Shown here piece after piece: positions 10,201 to 24,277 of a DNA stretch of 64,000 nt (position 1 is the stretch's first letter; every line of letters starts with the position of its first letter). The notes below the pieces were generated by a model. That model worked only from the letters and a program-made list of their open reading frames with translations. It ran no database searches and was not told where the DNA came from. The DNA is from Brasenia schreberi (Eukaryota; Streptophyta; Magnoliopsida; Nymphaeales; Cabombaceae): positions 32,472,001 to 32,536,000 of the forward strand of contig JAYKKT010000090.1 in assembly GCA_036023115.1 (NCBI GenBank), given 5' to 3'. The translations under genes and the position numbers were made by a program.

Positions 10201-12509
10201 ATGTTTTACTGTTTGTTGTCTGCCTATACTTGGCATTCATATGTTGGAAAGAAAAAGTTCAGGTAGTATAGAGAGGGAGGGGTCATATGTGCTCCTGCGT
10301 AATGGATGGTTTTAGCTAATTGAACTCCATACCATAAATTTCCACACATTCCCAGGTTATCACTTTACTCTAATATTATGCCATATGCAATGTGATCACC
10401 CCATTTTTACCTCTCCAGGAGGGGTTTTCCCTGTATTATTACAGATATCAGAACACCGCTTTGCTTCACATCTCAACGTTATTTTTTCTGTGAAATGGAG
10501 CTTAGAGTTTTCTTCGCACTTTTTGGATTGTGAATATTGCGCAGTTTCTTTAGAAAACACAAGCTTAACAACTTGGCCAAAATTTTTAGATGCGTGAAGA
10601 ATAACAGTAAAAGATGAGTTTTAACGCTATATCACGTGCAATGTTCAGAAACGTGTGTCAAAAGGTAAGTGGATCTTTGACGTGCATTCTTACTAGAAAA
10701 TCAGAAGATAATCACTGTAAAGACTGCATTATTTTCTTCCCTATATTTGAGATGTCATCGATCTTGTGTCAGAGATCTCGAATGTTCAAATTTTAAAACT
10801 CAAGTATTGCTGAATCTACATTAGTTTTAAGTTTCCTATTTGGTACATCCATACAAGAGTTCATGCTTAGGGCTAGATGGCCATGCGTGACCAGAGATTC
10901 CAGGCTCCCTATGCAATAACATTCTTAGGGCTAAATAGCAAATTGCCTTCGTCACTGCCTTTGAAATGAGAGAATTCATGCAGATTGCAGAAGCTCGTCA
11001 CCATATGATGCAAATCAAGTTCAGTGTCTTAAATGAGAGCTTTCGATTGCATAAAACCTTAAATAAGCGACAAAAAGGTGATGTGAAAATATTACCTTTT
11101 AAATATCATAATTGTTATTCATTTATAAAAATGTATCTTTTTAAAAAATTCTAAATTACTCCTACCATAGATTCTTTCTTTTTTCTCATCAGTTTTTCTT
11201 ATTCACTGGTATTTTCCTCTTGATGATTCGTGTTGGTTCTTTCTTTCTTCTCAATAACTTTTCTCCTCTTCTTCTCTTTAACAATATTTTTTAATATTAT
11301 GATCACTTTTATTTTTATTTTTTTAAATCTTATTTTTTTCATTTTTTTGAAAATATATTTTTATTTTTTATTAATTTTTTTCTGATTTCTTTTTCTTTTA
11401 TTTTCTATCTCTATCTAAACATGAAAAATCGATAGAAAATGAAACTTTAAATCGTTGAATGACAAACATTTTTTATGAAAAAATCATCGACTGATGTTGA
11501 TATGCGATTACGGTGCGTTTTATTTAAGAGACAAATATACGCACATGTTACTATTTCAACTAACACATTTTGGGGGCGTGTTTATCTTAAAGATGACTTT
11601 ATTGAACCGCACCCCTCTTAGGGTTCATGATGAAATGCTTTTAAGCTGTGATATTAAAAATATTAGACGTGTTCGCGGTGTTGTTTCAAGGATGACTTTT
11701 CTTGGGTAGACCTTTTTTTCAAGGGTGTTGGATGCATTTTTTTTGAAACATTGCAGTGAGAGAAAAATGAAAAGAATAATTTAAGAAAATGATAAAAATA
11801 GTATGTTTAATAAAAAAAAGGTGTATGATACCCTCAAATATTGGGTTTCTCGCCAGACGTGTAAGGCTACTTTTAGACAGTTCTCTTATGATTTCAAATA
11901 AAAAACTTTAGTCCTCTCCTGGCGAAAACTTTGGGTTGGTTGGCATCCGATTTTCTCGACGAGAGAGAGAGAGAGAGAGTTTCATGTGGTAGTAATAACA
12001 AGCTTTCAAGGGTGCTGTAAGTTGGCTAGCGCGTTGCCTCCTAAGAACTTCAAGTTGATGGAAATTGTGATCTTAAATGCCAGGGTGGCTCATCCCTTTG
12101 CATAAGGCTGAAGTGGAACTCCTGTGTATGATGCACAAGTAAGCTTTGAAGTACAGAATGGCCACTGGAGCCTTAGTGGTTGTTCGCAGGGAAAATGCGT
12201 CAAATATCAAGAACCTGGAAAAGTTTGTAACCGGGGAATTTTCGGAAATATGGCAGCCATTATTGGATTACGTTAACCAGCTTGATTCTTTGCATCACTT
12301 TTTCCATTTCTTATCTGAAAGGAACCAACAGTGGCTTGGTTTAAAGCATACCAGTCAACAAACAGGAAGCACGTAACCTATTCTCTCTCTTATATATAAA
12401 ATCCTTGACAACCTTCTACGATCATCTACTGGTTGCTCTTTATATATATTTTCAATCATTGATTCAAGCTATTAAATAGTGGTCCTTGAAGAGTATATAC
12501 TTTTTTATC

Positions 12510-12510
<1 letters not shown>

Positions 12511-12545
<35 letters not shown>
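12511..12545. repeat. (AT)n(GT)n microsatellite
   Basis: About 27 bp of alternating AT followed by a short GTGTGTG run. No other meaning is visible. Confidence 0.9.
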
Positions 12546-13182
12546 AAAATTAGATTCTAAAATATTCACATGTTCGCATTTTATTCTTGAAGAGCATAAG
12601 TAGCATTTAGAACCTGTAAAGGTATTTGAAAAGATATAAATGGCATCTTCCTTACATTCATACTTTTCAATAAGTATAAGTGGTTATGAGTATGCATGTG
12701 TTAAAAGCTAGAGGATCCATAGGGTGACCCGATCCTTCCAACACTATCCACTCTTGACCGACCCAACAGTTTTTTTTAAGGTGGCATGCAATAAGCCGTC
12801 CTTTATCATTTTTCAAATACTCATGTAATCTTTGAAATTATAGTGCCACCGAAAAGCTACTGAGTGGATAGGATTCCGTTTTTCAATGTATGTATTTATG
12901 TATGATGTATATGTTATATACACATGTAATGCATTATTTTCTTTACGAATAGTACTATTTTGCATTTATATATTGCTTTTTATATTGTTTAATATTAATT
13001 TTCTCGTCCCTTTCCTCATCCCTTCACGCATGCGCACATTCTTTTAGGCTGCTTGTTCTCCCGTAAAAAATCTGCTTCATACTTCCTACTGAAATTTAAA
13101 TATCCCATTTTCGCTTGAGCTTTTGCTTCCCTTTTGTGAACTTTATATGCTTCAAAACAAGATCATTTCCTAAGATTGAGAT

Positions 13183-13199
13183 CCCCCCCCCCCCCCCCC
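13183..13199. repeat. C17 homopolymer
   Basis: Seventeen consecutive C residues on the plus strand. The length may be uncertain because homopolymers are error-prone in sequencing. It lies about 490 bp past the stop codon of the TFL1-like gene. Confidence 0.85.
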
Positions 13200-13684
13200 T
13201 TCATGCACAAGGACAAGTATCCCGGTGAATCGCGGAAGGCATGACATACCACTTAGCCTTGCTGGTGTGCATCTTCAAGCCAACGATGAAATCAACATCT
13301 AAGAGTCCATGCGTGCTGGTTTTGTGTAACTTTTGCTGTACAGAAGTTCTAACTACAAACACAACTAGAAATGGTAGCTGCGACCTTGATTGAGCACGTA
13401 ATGCCGAAAGGAAAGAGAAGCATGAACGGATCAAAGAGTGCAAGTCAAGAATAATTATCAGATAGAGGGAAGAGGCATCGGGTTTTGGTGTCGATCCTTC
13501 ATCTCGTCATAGGAAAAGATGATAAAATACATATATAAACCAGTTATATGATAAGCCTAAACAAACCAGTTATATACTCCACGTAGTGGTCTATGCTTTT
13601 ATTGCAGCGCCGCCCACCACCCACCCAACACTTTATTTTCAGCTCCTCCTACATATACACATACCAACTCTCTCTCTCTCTCCC

Positions 13685-14678
13685 CTAGCGCCTTCTGGGC
13701 GCTGTTTCTCTTTGGGCGTTGAAATAAACAGCTGCAACGGGAAGACCAAGATCATTTTCTTCTGCAAATTTCTTGGTGTTGAAGCGGTCCCTTGATGAAG
13801 GGGGTTTGACAGACTGCCTTCTTTTCTGCTTGAACAGCACGAATACAAACCTGTGTATGCCAATGTAAGGCTTCGGTGATTCATAGACGACGACTTCCTT
13901 TCCTGTCAACCCCACGTCATCAATACAAGCATGAATATGGAATACTACATCTGCACCTACTTACAGCTAAAAGTCATTTGAGTGCGTACGAAAATTACCA
14001 AATGTAACGTCTGTGGTTCCAGGTATGTCTGTCACCATCCTATATTCATGGAATACCAAAGAATTAAACCCACCAACACAAAAGAAATGAAAGAGTGGTG
14101 TTTTGTCTAAATATATTGCAAAAAGTGACCGACAAATTATTGAGAGTGAGAGTTGCTTTGGGAGATACCAGTGGAGATGTTCCCTCAAATATGGATCACT
14201 CGGGCCAGGGACATCAGGGTCTGTCATGATCTGTTACAGAGAATGAGAGCCTTATGTAAGTTGGACAGATAGTTGAAAATGTTCTGCTGCTTCATACCCA
14301 CTAGATTTTCAAGAAACAAAGAGGAAAAATAAGAAAATTAAAACAAATTTTCAGTATATCTATCTATTTATCTCTCTCTATATATGCCTGTGTGTATATA
14401 TGTGCGTGTGTGCGTGTGTATATCTATATACATATGTATGTATGTGTGTGTAAACATAAAATGGTTGCAACTGTTACCAGAGTGAAGAAGGACCTCAGAT
14501 CACCACCATTAACTTCAACCCTAGGTTTAGGTGCCACTGCAGAAGGCATGAACTCATGCCCATTGCAGATCTGCTTGTTGGAGTTGTAAACTATTCTCAT
14601 TTTGATGCTAGGAATGAAGTCTTCAAGAACATCACCTATGACTCTTTCAACTACAAGAGGCTCAAAAGATCTAGCCAT
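13685..14678 (-). CDS. TFL1/CENTRORADIALIS-type PEBP protein
   Basis: Four exons on the minus strand: 14478-14678, 14169-14230, 13999-14039, 13685-13902. The middle exons are 62 and 41 bp, the classic sizes for plant PEBP genes, and the model gives 173 residues ending in TAG. Seen: [17 protein letters not shown] start, [18 protein letters not shown] (exon 2), [13 protein letters not shown] (exon 3), [14 protein letters not shown] and [15 protein letters not shown] near the C terminus. The His in REHLHW and the Asp in [11 protein letters not shown] are the residues that mark TFL1-type repressors rather than FT-type florigens. The family acts with FD-type bZIPs and 14-3-3 proteins to delay flowering and keep meristems indeterminate. 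TFL1, CEN and BFT cannot be separated with certainty by eye; the sequence looks most CEN/TFL1-like. All splice sites are GT-AG. No defect seen. Confidence 0.95.
14388..14454. repeat. TG/TA-rich microsatellite in intron 1 of the TFL1-like gene
   Basis: Mixed TGTATA and TGTG repeats inside the first intron (14231-14477). It is imperfect and has no visible coding role. Confidence 0.8.
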
Positions 14679-14749
14679 GGATTCAGATGAGCAGGTCTCT
14701 CAACTTCTTGGTGATAGGTTCAAGCGTATGCTTGCTTCGGGATGTTAAA

Positions 14750-14785
14750 CCTCCAACATATATATATATATATATATATTGGTGG
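14750..14785 (-). promoter_or_regulatory. Possible core promoter of the TFL1-like gene: (AT)n with CCAAT-like motif
   Basis: On the minus strand, CCACCAAT is followed directly by a (TA)n tract of about 24 bp, 80 to 100 bp upstream of the start codon at 14678. It could serve as TATA region, but it may also be a simple microsatellite. Promoter use is inference. Confidence 0.35.
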
Positions 14786-15611
14786 TCGAATACCTTTTCT
14801 TTTCTGACAGTTTATTTCTCTCTCATATCATTGTCATTGTCATCGAGAATCTTCCATTTCAATTAACAAGTTCATATTCAAAGTTTGCGGCGATAAATCT
14901 TAGAGATTCCAAGTTTTGATCCAACAGTCAGCCACAAATAGTTCAAGAGATTAATCCCACCTACGCCTACATTCTGATAGATGCTCTTACAGCTGGAAAT
15001 TAAGACGGTTAGCTTGTACTATTACATGTTCCACTCCATGGCTAAAAGTGCCTCAGGAGAGAGAGAGAGGTTCATCATCCAACGAAGGCATCTCATTACC
15101 ACGCAGAGAAAGATAAAAGAAACGATCTTTTAACAAAAGAAGACAGACATATATTAGTTGCTGTCTGTCTTGTGCCATGTGATCCTGCTGAGGATCTGAG
15201 TCGTTCAACTGAATTCCAGATGTACAAACAATTCGGACGACATCCTGTGTAAGATCATGTGATAACGGAAATGTCCTAATGCCACTTGTCCTCCACCCAC
15301 TTATTCGTGTGACCAGCTAGCAAAATTCTGTAATAGACGAGATCGTGTTCATTCTATATTGGCGTCTATTGTTGGTCTAACAGCCCAAGAACGTAGATGG
15401 CACTAGCTAGTTAGGTAGTCACTGTAACAGCTCAAGAATGTAAATGGTTTATGAAAATTTAGACTAAAACCTCGATCTAACCGGATCTCTAGTTAAGACC
15501 CACAAACTTAAAGAAATCAATTTGATTTAAATAAAAAAAAATTGGCGAAGGTCATAACGTAGGTTGATGATTATATTTTTCTTATATATAGCATCTGAGT
15601 ATGCATGTTAC
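14786..15611. other. Upstream flank of the TFL1-like gene, nothing recognised
   Basis: Unique-looking sequence with a short GA run near 15058-15070. No ORF, repeat or RNA gene could be supported. Confidence 0.4.
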
Positions 15612-16104
15612 TAACATCTAGGGATGTTCAGTGGGCGATGGTTCCATTGCTCGCGGAGACTCCTCTCAAATGAGGAGGATTTGGGGGAGTTGAAAATGAT
15701 AGTCAGGGACGAGAATGGAGGGCAATAGGAGAATTCTCCACAGAAATTGGGACAGGGTTGGAGATAGCATGTTCCTGTCCCTCGAACCTAGTCCCGACAC
15801 CCTTAACTGTTAACTTCGCACATGAATGAAAATAGGAAGAGTATTGCATGTTATAAAAACATGTGTTCTTTTTGTGTTTGGTATGTAATCATTCTCTATA
15901 TCCGTTGTATTATAAGTTTGTAAACTCTTATTGACTGTGTGTTTTGATCAACTTAATATGATATGATTATTTTAAGGCATTGTACTTTTAAAGTTGTTCT
16001 AACTACAAGAACGGGGTCCCGTGGAAACTGATGCGGGACATAGGGGCAGTGATGGGGGCCATTTTACTTCGTGGGTAGGGATCATGAACATCCTTATAAC
16101 ATTT
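15612..16104. mobile_element. hAT-like MITE, about 477 bp
   Basis: Element 15620-16096 with ends AGGGATGTTCA and TGAACATCCTTA, which are inverted copies of each other. Flanks TAACATCT (15612-15619) and TAACATTT (16097-16104) look like an 8-bp target-site duplication with one mismatch, the length made by hAT transposases. The interior has GGGA/TCCC-rich words and no coding potential, as expected for a non-autonomous element. Confidence 0.55.
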
Positions 16105-18470
16105 CGACGTGGCATGAATTCAACTAGATCTTAACCAGGTCTGACTAATTTTTTTTAGAGAGAGATGAGGCATGACTACTCGAAACTGTAGTTTTACCTT
16201 GTGAACGAGTGTCCTTTTGCAGTTTATCTTTACATTCTCTCAATCCTGCCTTTTCCATTTTAAATTTATTTTAAAGGATAGCTATGCATGAAACCAAAGT
16301 TGTGGCGGTGTGGGCAGGCTTCTGCAAAATGACCTTTCCTAAACTTGTTGTACGCCAAGAGAATTTTGCTTATTATGGTTAGGGATAAAGAAAACCCCCG
16401 GCCTTGTGACAGATTATGTCATATAAAATGAGTCATTCGGATAGAAGTTCTTGATCCATTCGAAAAGATAACGATTCTAGAAGTAGACATATTCCTTGAT
16501 GACATAAAATAAGAGAAGAAATTGATTTCAATTATCTAATCATTATTTGGCCAAATCATGGTGCATTCAAAGCATGGAAAGAGATGCAGTTTGTTTGACT
16601 AGAAATAGAAAGAAGGATCACTGATGGCAGAAAGGATGTTGCCTTAGATATGCTTTTTTATCCGAAGGCTAACTAATAATATTTATGGACAAGCGGGGTT
16701 GCAGATTCTCATAAGAAAAGATGACCAAAAAAAGAGCCCAAAGAGCCATACTCACGTGGCTAGGGGGTTCAACTCACAAGCTGCAGATCGTGAGTCCGAT
16801 AGCAGCGGGGGCATGCACCTGGCTTCAGCATCCCCATTTAACCAAAGGAGGGGGAGATCTCATGTGTATTATATGAAGTCACTACCACCACATTACCTTT
16901 CTCACATTTGCGACTCCCTCTCGGATTTACTATATCTTAAAATAATTTGAGAAAGTTCAGAGAAAAGAGTCAAAGAGGGTGAGATTTAGAGAAAAGTTAG
17001 AACAATTAAGAGAGAGAACAAGATCAACAGAGATTATCGTAAAAGAAAAAGATTGGAAAAGATTATTGAGAGGAAGAAAAAAGCCCGTGGATTGTTAGGA
17101 GAAGGAGAAGTCTGTGAGCAAAAAGGTGAGGAGAGAGAATATGTATAGTAAGGATAGTATGAGAATTTTTTTGTGAAAAGGTATATGTTTATTAAAATGG
17201 GTTGTATGCACAGAAATAATGTCAAAAAAAGCTGTACATGTGCTAATCTTCCTTTCTATCACCCGGCTTGATGTACTTCATTTATAGTAATTAAGCTTTC
17301 ATGTAGAAGTGGCCATATTCATGTTGTCTAGATGATGAAAGAGAAATAGCCTAACACTAAACTACGTAGTGAATCAAAGATAAACTCGAGCACCATCATC
17401 CCCAAAAAAGGGAAAAGATAAACTGAAGCAGTATAAACTGCAGATGAGATTTCTTTAAACAGTCATCTTCGGAATGCATGGCCAGGATAAAAAGTGATCA
17501 GAAAAGATTAACTAAAATCCATATAAGGAGTCTGTATCTTTTGTTTCTAATTAAACGGACCCCAAGGAAAAGGAATCTCTAAGAGAGTCATTTCCACAAC
17601 AGTTGTTTTTCTGCTCTAAACATCGCAAATCGCAGGGCAGAACCAAGGGACAAGCCGAAATCTATCACTCTTTGTAGCCAATAGGGAGCTCGTTGCTCTA
17701 CTGTCACAAACAGAAGCAGCAAACTATTACACCTCAAAAGCTCAACCAGAAAGCGACAAACTCCAACTTGGAAGCAACTTGGCTGTACTTGAGGCCACAT
17801 ATTTCAACCTCAGGTCAATCATGTTGAAGAACGGATCTTTGTATTTTCCCCTATGTCTGCATGCATTTCTTTCTAAAGTACCTTTGCGTGGACATGAGAG
17901 AGGGCCTCAAGAATGGGGTTTTGGGGAAAGGGTAGCTAGCAACAGGATACATCTCCATGAACAGAAAAATAATGTCAATGAAATCCAACAAAAGACTGAG
18001 GTATCATGGCCGGCGCATTGTTTACAGCAAGATGCATCGAGGACTACCCACGCATACACATTGATAAGAAACTACAAAAGTATTAATTTCCACCATGTTA
18101 CTGCATGATCAAGAGGCCATAATGATTATCGCAAAACTGGTATAGTTTTAAAACCTGATATCATTTTCATGGCAGCGTCGGCCTTCAAAGATAGCACGAC
18201 AACTTAACATAATCAGACATCACCGAGCACTACAACGATGCGAAACTGAACAGCAGAAGCACGCAAAAACAAAAATACGCAGCAAGAGAATCAGTATAAA
18301 GTGCTATCTTGGTAGCAAAACATCAAGTTGAATCCTTTGGTTAATGTACCAAAGAGGGAATATAGAAGCTGAGATTGTTGTTACGCTCTAATTACATCAT
18401 AAACATGCTAATGAAGCTATCCGGCCATCCCTTCTGAAATAAAGCAATATTTAAAACCTCTCCTCTAAAG
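16105..18470. other. Intergenic region with a tRNA-like head
   Basis: Apart from the tRNA-like segment at 16742-16815 and purine-rich sequence at 16930-17120, I see no supported feature. Open frames here (for example 17779-18108 +) lack recognisable motifs. Confidence 0.4.
16742..16815 (+). repeat. tRNA-like head, possible SINE remnant
   Basis: A box-A-like GTGGCTAGGGGGTTCAAC and box-B-like GTGAGTCCGATAGC lie about 30 bp apart. Lack of a clear acceptor stem argues against a functional tRNA gene. A tRNA-derived SINE fragment is possible. Confidence 0.3.
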
Positions 18471-18473
18471 GTG

Positions 18474-19130
18474 GAATATCGTTTCCTCCTTCGAGCACAT
18501 ACGAGACGTGTTTACAACATTGACTTCTCAGGGGCTTCAATCTGTCTTGAGTACGCAGTCTCCCCAAGAAAGCAACAACGGAAACTTCGCTCATATAGAC
18601 TGGTATAGCTCCTTTAGGCTGTATTTATATGTAAAAAGATTTCTGTATATGCATGTAAAGAGAATTTTGCTTGCCTAAGTGATTGGATGGTTTCACCTAA
18701 TTCAAGATCTACATTTTCACCTTCAAACTCGTACAAGATCGCCGCTCCGCTGTACTTGTAAGCATTATAAACAAGAGGTAATTTTCATATACGAATCTTG
18801 ATCTAAGTTGGACCTACTCTACGCTACCCAGCTGCAATAATTGACAGACGGCAACATGTATCGCTAGGTTTAGATTATAGGTTTGTAATTCTGCAATGCC
18901 ACGTTTCTCATCCTCGTCTTTGCAGAGGCCATGGACCAAAGTTCAAGAGGATTCGTTTTTTGATCTTTTTTTGCTATGCTTGGAGTCGCGTAAAGGTTGC
19001 CTCGATTCTGCCTCTTCCGCAGTTGATGCCAACGATACGACACCCTGATGGCTGTGGGCCCGTTTGTTTTGTGTGGATACTTGGGAGTGCCGAGCTATTT
19101 GTCTCCAAGGTTTGGCAATAGCATGCTCTT
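18474..19130 (-). pseudogene. Possible terminal exon(s) of an unidentified minus-strand gene or gene relic
   Basis: On the minus strand, a stretch at about 19128-18950 reads AIAKPWRQIARHSQ ... TAEEAESRQPLRDSKHS and ends KKRSKNESS then stop, a lysine/serine-rich tail typical of nuclear proteins. A second stretch at about 18610-18474 reads VYMSEVSVVAFLGRL ... EGGNDIPPLEERF then stop. Both look more protein-like than the surrounding sequence, and each begins near an AG. I do not recognise the family and cannot join them into one gene. They may be chance. Confidence 0.25.
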
Positions 19131-19242
19131 ATCCGGCGTACATTAAGCAGTTTTATTATGTTGAATTTGGAAATTCAGCATGTACATGGTAAAGAATCAA
19201 ATGCATGTGGCTCCTGTGTCTACAAGGGAATTTCCGGGTTAT

Positions 19243-19243
19243 C

Positions 19244-19320
<77 letters not shown>
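19243..19320. repeat. (CT)n(AT)n compound microsatellite
   Basis: About 22 bp of CT followed by about 56 bp of AT. The apparent YIYIYI reading frames across it are artefacts of the repeat. Confidence 0.95.
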
Positions 19321-19321
<1 letters not shown>

Positions 19322-19466
19322 CAACTCTTATTATTGTGGTTGGTTCTTATCTATCATTGATGTTGCATTCATGTTCGATCATTATTTTTCAGGCAGAGTA
19401 TAATACTCTTTTGTCCCACTTAAAAGCAATCATATGATATCAATACGCGATGTCGGTAAGAACTGA

Positions 19467-19471
<5 letters not shown>

Positions 19472-19514
<43 letters not shown>
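19472..19514. repeat. (AT)n microsatellite
   Basis: About 43 bp of alternating AT, only 150 bp from the previous array. Confidence 0.95.
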
Positions 19515-19517
<3 letters not shown>

Positions 19518-22311
19518 GACCACAATGGTCTTCTCCGCTGCCCACATTTCTTGTAATGTATTTACTAAAAAGACTACGAAGAGCATCATTATCATTGGCA
19601 ACAGTCGTACCAAGCTCATTTTGAAATCTTGTGAACTTTGCTGGAGTGTCAAAAAGTTTGAAAGGGTTGGCATTTGGGACCGTCGGCATACTCACCAGCA
19701 CATCCCTATATCCATGTGGATCATGTCACTCGCTCAAAGCCTTTAGCTCATGGACAGGCAGCCTTCATGGTTGAAGCTAGGGATGGGAATTTCGTGTTCC
19801 AGGTCATTTTTGTGTACTGACATTATGTACTTTTTGTTGGAACAAATCAGCCAAATCACAACGTTTTCTTCATCTTAATTTGGGTGGACGTGATCTTGGC
19901 TTTTGGTGTCAGGTGTGACATTGCCAACAACTTCGTGTCTAGATGATGCCATTTCGTGTCTGTGTTGAGAACAAGTCAATCCAAAGACTGATCTCTACAA
20001 AGTAAAACTGGACCTTGTAAGTCATGTTGTGTAGGGTTTTTGTGTCGTCTTATGTTGCCAGCCATATGGGTCCGCATTGTTAAGAAAAAATTAGCCTCAT
20101 CGGACCCACATTATGTTGGTCATGCTTGTGTGGGCTCACTAAATCCAATTTGTACATTTTAAAACCCTACTGATCGGTGTGACTTTGTATAATATTTCAA
20201 ATATTTCGAAAATCGAAATAATATAATATGAAAGTTCTGCAGGCGTGGAGTGAACCATGTTGGATTTAGACCTTTTACACGAGTTAAATGTTGCTCTTGT
20301 GAATTGAGATATTCTTGTCCAAGTTAGTACTAGTGATTGAGATCTTGTTTTGAATATAGTTTATGAATCGAGATAAACTAAACCTTAATGGATCTACAAG
20401 TAGGCTCTGTCTCATAGCAGCAAGACACTATAAGCATTATGATCCAAGTTGGTCCCATGAGTAGGATAGTTTGATTGAATGAGCGGCATTTTGTTTTCTT
20501 CAAAACTGGTTCCAAAATCTAGGATTTCTTGATTAGTCTTCTGTAAATCTCCACTGTTGTTTAGTTGTTTTCTTTTAAAGTTTGCCAATTTCAGTGGTTC
20601 AATTCAGTCATTCTTTGAATATTGTGAAAAAATAATATTATCTAAAAGCTTATTCTCAATAATCTCTTATAATCATTTTTAAGGTGCTCATTTCTGTGCA
20701 TGTGTGTAGGTGTGCAGGAAAGCAGCCTTCCGTTGGTCGTGATAAATGGGGTTCTGGAATTCAACATTCAGGAGTGCATCATGCACAGAGGATTCACAGG
20801 TGCCAGTAACATATACTGTGCATGATCAGATCAAGTTTCAGCTAATCATGCTCAATCCACATTGATTAAAAGCTACAATCTTCGTTGAACACGGCAGAAC
20901 TAAGTCGGTTCTGTAGGACATCTCAATGTCTCAGCCAATGAATCGCCAAACGATGCACAACGCTAAACCATGAAGTTCGGATAAACCACAATGTGACAGA
21001 AAGTTACCTATATGCCTTGGTCAAAGTTCAGGCAACCAGGGCGAAAAAATTGCCTCATAAATACGCCAGAGGCCCCAATACAGGTAGGTAGTAGTCGATG
21101 AAGCACTATTTCATGTCTAACGAAGAGAAGGATCTCTCCGTTAACACCACCTTCTCTAATTGAAGAAAATGATCCTCATCGGGTGTTTGATTATGAGGCC
21201 GAGACTAACGAGTTGGAGCTGTAGTTCCTGTTCCAGCAGCCTTATTAACAGGATAAAAAGTGAAGTCTTACAACCTACTTTTTTTGAAAAATGAAATCAT
21301 AGTTCTAATTAGGTAGTCCCAGACCTTAATCAAACACCCACCATGGGGATCATACTTTACAGACCCTGAATTACATAAATATCATCATTTTATCTTATAA
21401 TGCTGACAAATATGACACAACTTAAGCTTCTTAAATCTATCACTCTTGCCCCAGTCTGTGTCAACCTGAGGTTCAAAAGTATTTGAGAAAACTGAACCCA
21501 TCAACACTTCGATTCCACCAATTCATGGGTTCTTGTGCTGATCGTTGTTGTAAGCCGGAAGAGTTTGCAGACTAACAACTCCATATATCAAATGTAACAT
21601 TAATGCAGAGAGTTTCCAAGCCGATATATTGATGGGTTATGGTGCAATTGATAATACAATGGGATCCCTCAATGGTGAAACCACTGCCTTTAGGAGAGAA
21701 GTTGGTCTCGCCGCAAGCCGAAAACCGTGAACATGATGTAGAGATGGATAAACAGACAGTAATTCGAGGGCTAATCGAGAACCAATAGAACTGGACCAAG
21801 TTGGGAAACATCCTAAGACTCTCAGCTCCCTTGTTTGGTAGCAACCACGCATATAAGATATTATTGTAACATTATAATTATATACAAAGTATAATAACGC
21901 ATATAAGATATTATTGAAAGTTATAGATGCAATTATCATCTAACACAAAACCACTTTATATAGTTTGACCTTTAAATAATAAGCATCTATCAAAGTATAA
22001 AAGTAAGTTTTTAACAAAGTCTCCAGTAATTTTGTCTGAAATGTACTGAAGCATCGAGTCATTCTAATTCAACACTTCTTACAATCGGGATATTTTGCAA
22101 ACTAAACAAGAAAACTAATGATAATATATCAGAAATAAAAGATGGAGCTAGATTCAAAAGATCACTTGTTCTTCCAGGTTTTGCCCGTTAAGATACTTGG
22201 TAATAGCTACATTCGACCCGCTTACATCCCTGAGAACCTGTAAATTCATTCGATCTTGCATGTCTTGACAGGAATACCTAAATGTTAGTATGTTACCAAA
22301 TTTTTGCCTAA
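19515..22311. other. Intergenic region, nothing recognised
   Basis: About 2.8 kb without a supported gene, RNA gene or structured repeat. Frames of 80-100 codons near 21572-21939 (-) show no family motif and lie in overlapping frames, so they are not called. Confidence 0.4.
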
Positions 22312-22575
22312 TTCCATCTTGAATATCAACAAGTTCGTTCATGTCCGGCTACACTGTTGGGTTCGGGTTCCCGTGAACAAACATGAAAACAATCGGGTTG
22401 TTTTCGGGTTGATCCGACTATAACACGAACATACCCTGAAATGTTCCATCTTGAATATCAACAAGTTCGTTCATGTCCGGCTACACTGTTGGGTTCGTGT
22501 TCCCGTGAACAAACATGAAAACAATCGTGTTGTTTTCCGGTTGATCCGACTATAACACGAACATGCCCTGGAATG
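22312..22575. repeat. Tandem duplication, two 132-bp units
   Basis: The block starting TTCCATCTTGAATATCAAC at 22312 is repeated at 22444 with only a few differences. Each unit contains GGGTTCGGGTTCCCGTGAAC-like words of the kind found in plant hAT/MITE remnants. A local duplication of a degenerate transposon fragment is the simplest reading. Confidence 0.85.
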
Positions 22576-22925
22576 ACTGTGTTGTTTTCTTATGAAAAGC
22601 AACGCGGCACGTCCTATTTGTAACTTCAAACCTCTTCGTGTAATTTTCAGAACAGAGCATGAATCCCTGAAAGAGTAGGTTTCGAACGAGAGCCAGGGAG
22701 AGGCAACGAGAAGGAGAGTGCTAGGGGCTGCCGGAGGCTTTTTGGCGGCATACTTCTGCATTGGCGGCGAGAGGAGTACGACAATCCTGTTAGGTTTTGA
22801 GACTGAACCAGGTACTCTCTCTCTCGCTTTTCACGTCTCCTTTTCCCTCTCCGCTGTAGATTCTGATTTTCTCTTTTCCGCTTATAGATTTTGTCTTTGG
22901 GCTCTTGTTGCGTCTCTCGGCAGCC

Positions 22926-24277
<1,352 letters not shown>

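Larger units (their letters stand above)
9434..13684. other. Intergenic region, mostly featureless
   Basis: It begins with the 3' flank of the BASS4-like gene. It holds a tRNA-like head (10140-10200), a T-rich stretch (11160-11420), an AT/GT microsatellite (12511-12545) and a C17 run (13183-13199). A 76-codon open frame at 12146-12376 (+) has no recognisable family. No other gene signal was found. Confidence 0.4.

Noticed and set aside
12146..12376. 76-codon frame with GEFSEIWQPLLDYVNQL
   Set aside because: Looks somewhat protein-like, but no family was recognised and no exon context or splice partner was found.
16742..16815. A functional tRNA gene
   Set aside because: Box A and B are present, but acceptor and anticodon stems do not pair convincingly by eye, so only a tRNA-like repeat is noted.
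19158..19437. Open frames encoding YIYIYI/SLSLSL stretches
   Set aside because: They are translations of the (CT)n/(AT)n microsatellite; the same applies at 40047-40413, 40513-40779, 25080-25286 and 42075-42506.
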